Shown here: in pieces, positions 13,794 through 16,012 of the stretch
Layout of the letters: every line of letters starts with the position of its first letter
How positions within the stretch are numbered: the first letter of the stretch is position 1
Assembly (NCBI GenBank): GCA_964464035.1
Contig: CAYXEN010000063.1
Location: 1-16,012, forward strand
Direction: 5' to 3'
DNA from: CAYXEN01 sp964464035
GTDB taxonomy: Bacteria; Krumholzibacteriota; Krumholzibacteriia; WVZY01
DNA length: 16,012 nucleotides
The notes under the pieces: generated by a model
The model's input: the letters and a program-made list of their open reading frames with translations, nothing else
What the model was told of the DNA's origin: nothing
Databases searched by the model: none
Position numbers and translations under genes: made by a program

Positions 13794-15014
13794 ATGCCTA
13801 CATATATCGTAAAGGCCAGAACCACCGATGGGAAGACGATGGAGGACGAGCTCACCGCTCGCGACGAAGCGGCGCTTCTCAAAAAGCTCGAGGAGCGGCG
13901 GATCTATCCGGTCAGCATAAAGGAGGAACGTGAACTCCCCGCGTGGATCATGTTCTTCAAGCGAAAACGTAGAAAGGTGAAACACGAAGACAAGATACTC
14001 TTCACCCGGCAATTGCATTCAATGCTCAACGCGGGGATATCGCTCACGGCCAGTCTCCGCGCACTCGCCGACCAGGCCGAAGAGGAAAACATCAAGGCGA
14101 TCCTGACGAAGGTAGTAAGGGACATCGAGGGAGGCCTTACGTTCACGGAGGCGCTCGAAAGACATCCGAGTTTCTTTTCAAACCTTTACGTCAACCTCAT
14201 CAGAGCGGGCGAAGAGGGGGGAGTCCTCGACGAGATGCTCGACCGTATCAGTTACCTGCTCGAATACGAAGCGGAAACGAAGGCCCGGATCAGGTCCGCG
14301 ACGTTCTATCCGATCATCGTCGTCACCGAACTCGCACTGGCGTTCATCGTCATCATCAAGTTCATCTTTCCCAAGTTCAGGGCGATATTCTCCTCCTATG
14401 ATGCGGCGCTTCCGCTTCCGACGATCATAATGTTGAAGATCAGTGATCTTTTCGGGAAATACTGGGTTCATACGCTCGTCTTTGCCATCTTGTCCATAGT
14501 GATTCTCAAGTTGGCCCTGCGCAAACCAAAAGGAAAAGAATTATTCGATCGCTTTCTCCTGAAGGTCCCGATCTTCGGTGATCTGATTCTCAAGACTTTG
14601 ATGTCCCGGTTCACGCGGGTGCTTGGTGCGTTGCTCGAAAGCGGCATGCCTTTCGTTCGCTCCCTGGATCTGGTCATTCAGACGATGGACAACGCAATCA
14701 TAAACGAAGAAGTGAAGCGAATGCGAGAGGGAGTGAAACAGGGACGGGGGCTTGCCCAACCCTTGAAGGAAAGCGGGATTTTTCCCAAGCCGGTGGTCAA
14801 GATGCTGGAGGTCGGCGAGCAGGCCGGTGATTTGAGCAACATGTTGCAAAGAATCTCGGCTTTCTACGACCGCGAGCTCGATTACCGCATAAAGAACCTG
14901 GCTACGGTTCTGGAACCCGTCCTGCTCGTGATTCTCGGCATCAGCGTCCTCTTCATCGCGCTTTCCGTATTCCTGCCGATGTGGAATCTCATGCACGTCG
15001 TAACCGGAGCTTGA
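13794..15014 (+). CDS. gspF: Type II secretion / type IV pilus platform protein (GspF/PilC family)
   Basis: Polytopic inner-membrane platform protein of 406 residues that couples the GspE ATPase to the pseudopilus. The two repeated T2SSF domains are visible by their matching openings: FTRQLHSMLNAGISL at 70-84 and FTRVLGALLESGMPF at 273-287. Membrane segments are at about 172-194, 223-243 and 371-396, the family's usual three. The N-terminal 60 residues form the basic cytoplasmic extension (KARTTDGKTMEDEL) also typical of PilC/GspF. GGGGAG about 8 bases upstream supports the ATG. It follows gspE by 22 bases and is followed by a pseudopilin gene after only 4 bases, so these genes are one operon. 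Length and architecture are normal. Confidence 0.95.
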   Translation: MPTYIVKARTTDGKTMEDELTARDEAALLKKLEERRIYPVSIKEERELPAWIMFFKRKRRKVKHEDKILFTRQLHSMLNAGISLTASLRALADQAEEENIKAILTKVVRDIEGGLTFTEALERHPSFFSNLYVNLIRAGEEGGVLDEMLDRISYLLEYEAETKARIRSATFYPIIVVTELALAFIVIIKFIFPKFRAIFSSYDAALPLPTIIMLKISDLFGKYWVHTLVFAILSIVILKLALRKPKGKELFDRFLLKVPIFGDLILKTLMSRFTRVLGALLESGMPFVRSLDLVIQTMDNAIINEEVKRMREGVKQGRGLAQPLKESGIFPKPVVKMLEVGEQAGDLSNMLQRISAFYDRELDYRIKNLATVLEPVLLVILGISVLFIALSVFLPMWNLMHVVTGA

Positions 15015-15018
15015 CGCG

Positions 15019-15498
15019 ATGCAAGCGAAGAGGGGAGTCACGCTGATCGAATTGGTGTTGATCATGGGAATCATCGGGGTGCTGGCGCTGGTCGTGATTC
15101 CCAAGTTCGACGATTACTATGCCATCGACCTGCGGAGCGCCGTCAAGACGCTCGCTTCCGATATAAAGTACGCGCAATCACGCGCGATAGCGGAGAGAGT
15201 CCGCTACGGACTGGTCTTCGATCCCAGCGGCGAGAGCTATACGGTCTACCGCGGGAATACCTCGACGCCGGCCGAGGACTTCCTAAAGCCCGGCAAGTCG
15301 CTGCAAAGAAGCTTCAGCAACATCGATCTTGCCGGAGCCGACTTCGACGGCGGCCTGGTTCTGGAGTTCGACGCGATGGGATCGCCGTACAATTCTTCGG
15401 GAACGGAGCTCGCCGCGCAGGGACGAGTCATTCTTCAGCGCAACGGGACCGTGGACACGATCAAGGTATATCCACTCACGGGAAAGGTGGAGTTCTGA
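15019..15498 (+). CDS. gspH: Minor pseudopilin, GspH/FimT-like
   Basis: Prepilin-like protein of 159 residues. The class III signal has a short basic leader (MQAKRG) cut between G6 and V7. The mature protein starts VTLIELVLIMGIIGVLAL with the required glutamate at +5 and a single hydrophobic helix. The soluble domain begins LASDIKYAQSRAIAERVRYGLVFD, which matches the GspH/FimT pattern, and ends in beta-rich sequence (GRVILQRNGTVDTIKVYPL). It would be processed by a PilD-type peptidase not seen in this window and would sit in the pseudopilus tip or shaft. GGAG lies about 9 bases before the ATG, inside the end of gspF. A GspG-like major pseudopilin would be expected here in a classical gsp operon, and none is present. 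Confidence 0.88.
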   Translation: MQAKRGVTLIELVLIMGIIGVLALVVIPKFDDYYAIDLRSAVKTLASDIKYAQSRAIAERVRYGLVFDPSGESYTVYRGNTSTPAEDFLKPGKSLQRSFSNIDLAGADFDGGLVLEFDAMGSPYNSSGTELAAQGRVILQRNGTVDTIKVYPLTGKVEF

Positions 15499-15503
15499 GG
15501 ACC

Positions 15504-15908
15504 ATGAAAGGGATTCGAACTGCTCGTTGTTCGCCCGGCTTCACTTTGATCGAACTCGTGCTCGTGATCGTGGTCGCCGTCGTGGCCGTCACGCCGCTCA
15601 TGTCGCTCTTCTCGGACGCGACCGTGAACTCGGTGAAGCCGCTCATAGCCACGCAGGCGACGTTTCTGGCCCAGGACAAGATAGAGGAGATCCTGGCCGA
15701 TGCAAAGGCCGCGGGACGGGGGTACGGCTACGTCACTTCGTCCAACTACCCCGACGTCGTGAATCCGCCGGGTTTCCAGGGCTTCACGATATCGGTCTCG
15801 GTGTCGGCGGAGTCGTTGTACCAGGATGTCACCTTCAAGACCGTGAGCGTGACGGTTTCGAACGGCGCGATAGACGACGTCGTTCTGACCACTTGGGTGA
15901 CACAGTAG
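15504..15908 (+). CDS. gspI: Minor pseudopilin, GspI/PilV-like
   Basis: Second prepilin-like protein, 134 residues. An 11-residue leader plus G12 precedes the cleavage site (SPG/FTLIELVLVIVV), with glutamate at +5 and proline at about +20 of the hydrophobic helix. The sequence after the helix (ATFLAQDKIEEILADAK) matches the ALxLAxxKLEEL pattern of GspI/PilV/MshD minor pilins. The soluble part is small and beta-rich. The gene starts 5 bases after the GspH-like stop codon and is preceded by GAGG and GGTGGAG. Processing by a prepilin peptidase and a role in the pseudopilus tip are inferred from the family. PilV-like is an equally good name, and I use gspI only for consistency with the neighbours. 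Confidence 0.8.
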   Translation: MKGIRTARCSPGFTLIELVLVIVVAVVAVTPLMSLFSDATVNSVKPLIATQATFLAQDKIEEILADAKAAGRGYGYVTSSNYPDVVNPPGFQGFTISVSVSAESLYQDVTFKTVSVTVSNGAIDDVVLTTWVTQ

Positions 15909-15915
15909 GTTCGCC

Positions 15916-16012
15916 ATGAAACGAAACCTTCCCGAGTATCGGCACGTTGATTCGACGGGGTGGATGCCCGGGTCCGCCGCGGCGCCGGACCCGCGCGAAA
16001 GAGGATCGCGGT
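15916..16012 (+). CDS. Start of a further gene, cut by the window edge (candidate third pseudopilin)
   Basis: An ATG 7 bases after the previous stop opens a frame of at least 32 codons: a basic start (MKRNLPEYR), then PDPRERGSR at the edge. It has no hydrophobic segment yet, and only a weak AGG ribosome-binding element. In gsp operons GspJ or GspK usually follows GspI. A long basic leader of this sort ending RGSR would fit a prepilin whose FTLxE motif lies just beyond the edge. That is inference from position only. Confidence 0.5.
   Translation, partial: MKRNLPEYRHVDSTGWMPGSAAAPDPRERGSR

Noticed and set aside
13022..13882. Minus-strand open frame (286 codons) opposite the GspE motor core
   Set aside because: It is antisense to Walker A, Walker B and the tetracysteine region of gspE, which fix the coding strand.

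Overview
This is a GC-rich window from a double-membraned (diderm) and probably anaerobic bacterium. The diderm evidence is a full-length DsbD, a signal-peptide-bearing beta-barrel candidate, and type II secretion/type IV pilus-like genes. The anaerobic evidence is the set of CoA-dependent 2-oxoacid:ferredoxin oxidoreductase subunits. A 995-residue secreted protein ends in a FlgD-like/type IX-style C-terminal domain with the motif NYPNPFNP. That ending is common in the FCB superphylum and neighbouring uncultured phyla (Eisenbacteria, Latescibacteria, Krumholzibacteria, KSB1 and similar), so I infer such a lineage; the exact phylum cannot be read from this window.

Layout. Positions 1-143 hold no gene I can support, only a GC-rich hairpin. 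From 144 to 3758 three genes lie on the minus strand: dsbD (144-1991), the beta subunit of a 2-oxoacid:ferredoxin oxidoreductase (2040-2933), and an uncharacterised outer-membrane-barrel-like protein (3030-3758). A divergent promoter region leads to a plus-strand APC-family amino-acid permease with two C-terminal universal-stress-protein domains (3968-6262). Its stop codon abuts the stop codon of a convergent two-CBS-domain protein (6263-6697). The large secreted protein follows on the minus strand (6880-9867) with a very good sigma70-type promoter. Next come the alpha (9998-11161) and gamma (11169-11735) subunits of the oxidoreductase, also on the minus strand. A 323-base divergent intergenic region separates them from a plus-strand secretion/pilus cluster: GspE/PilB ATPase (12059-13771), GspF/PilC (13794-15014), a GspH/FimT-like pseudopilin (15019-15498), a GspI/PilV-like pseudopilin (15504-15908), and the start of another gene (15916-16012) that runs off the window.

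How the genes work together. The alpha, beta and gamma subunits together would make a thiamine-diphosphate enzyme that oxidises a 2-oxoacid with CoA and passes electrons to ferredoxin. The beta gene is about 7 kb from the gamma-alpha pair, and no delta (ferredoxin) subunit is present. DsbD would carry reducing power to the periplasm, where the secreted protein (many cysteines) and the pseudopilins are handled. The GspE-F-H-I genes form the motor, platform and minor-pseudopilin part of a type II secretion or pilus machine, but no major pseudopilin (GspG) lies in its usual place. The permease-USP fusion and the CBS protein both carry adenine-nucleotide-binding folds and may sense energy state, which is inference.

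I found no insertion sequence, CRISPR array, rRNA or convincing tRNA. I did not find a clearly new biological system. The best leads are the split oxidoreductase operon, the promoter with a 10-bp-phased direct repeat in front of the secreted protein, the abutting convergent pair of nucleotide-sensing proteins, and the architecture of the secreted protein.
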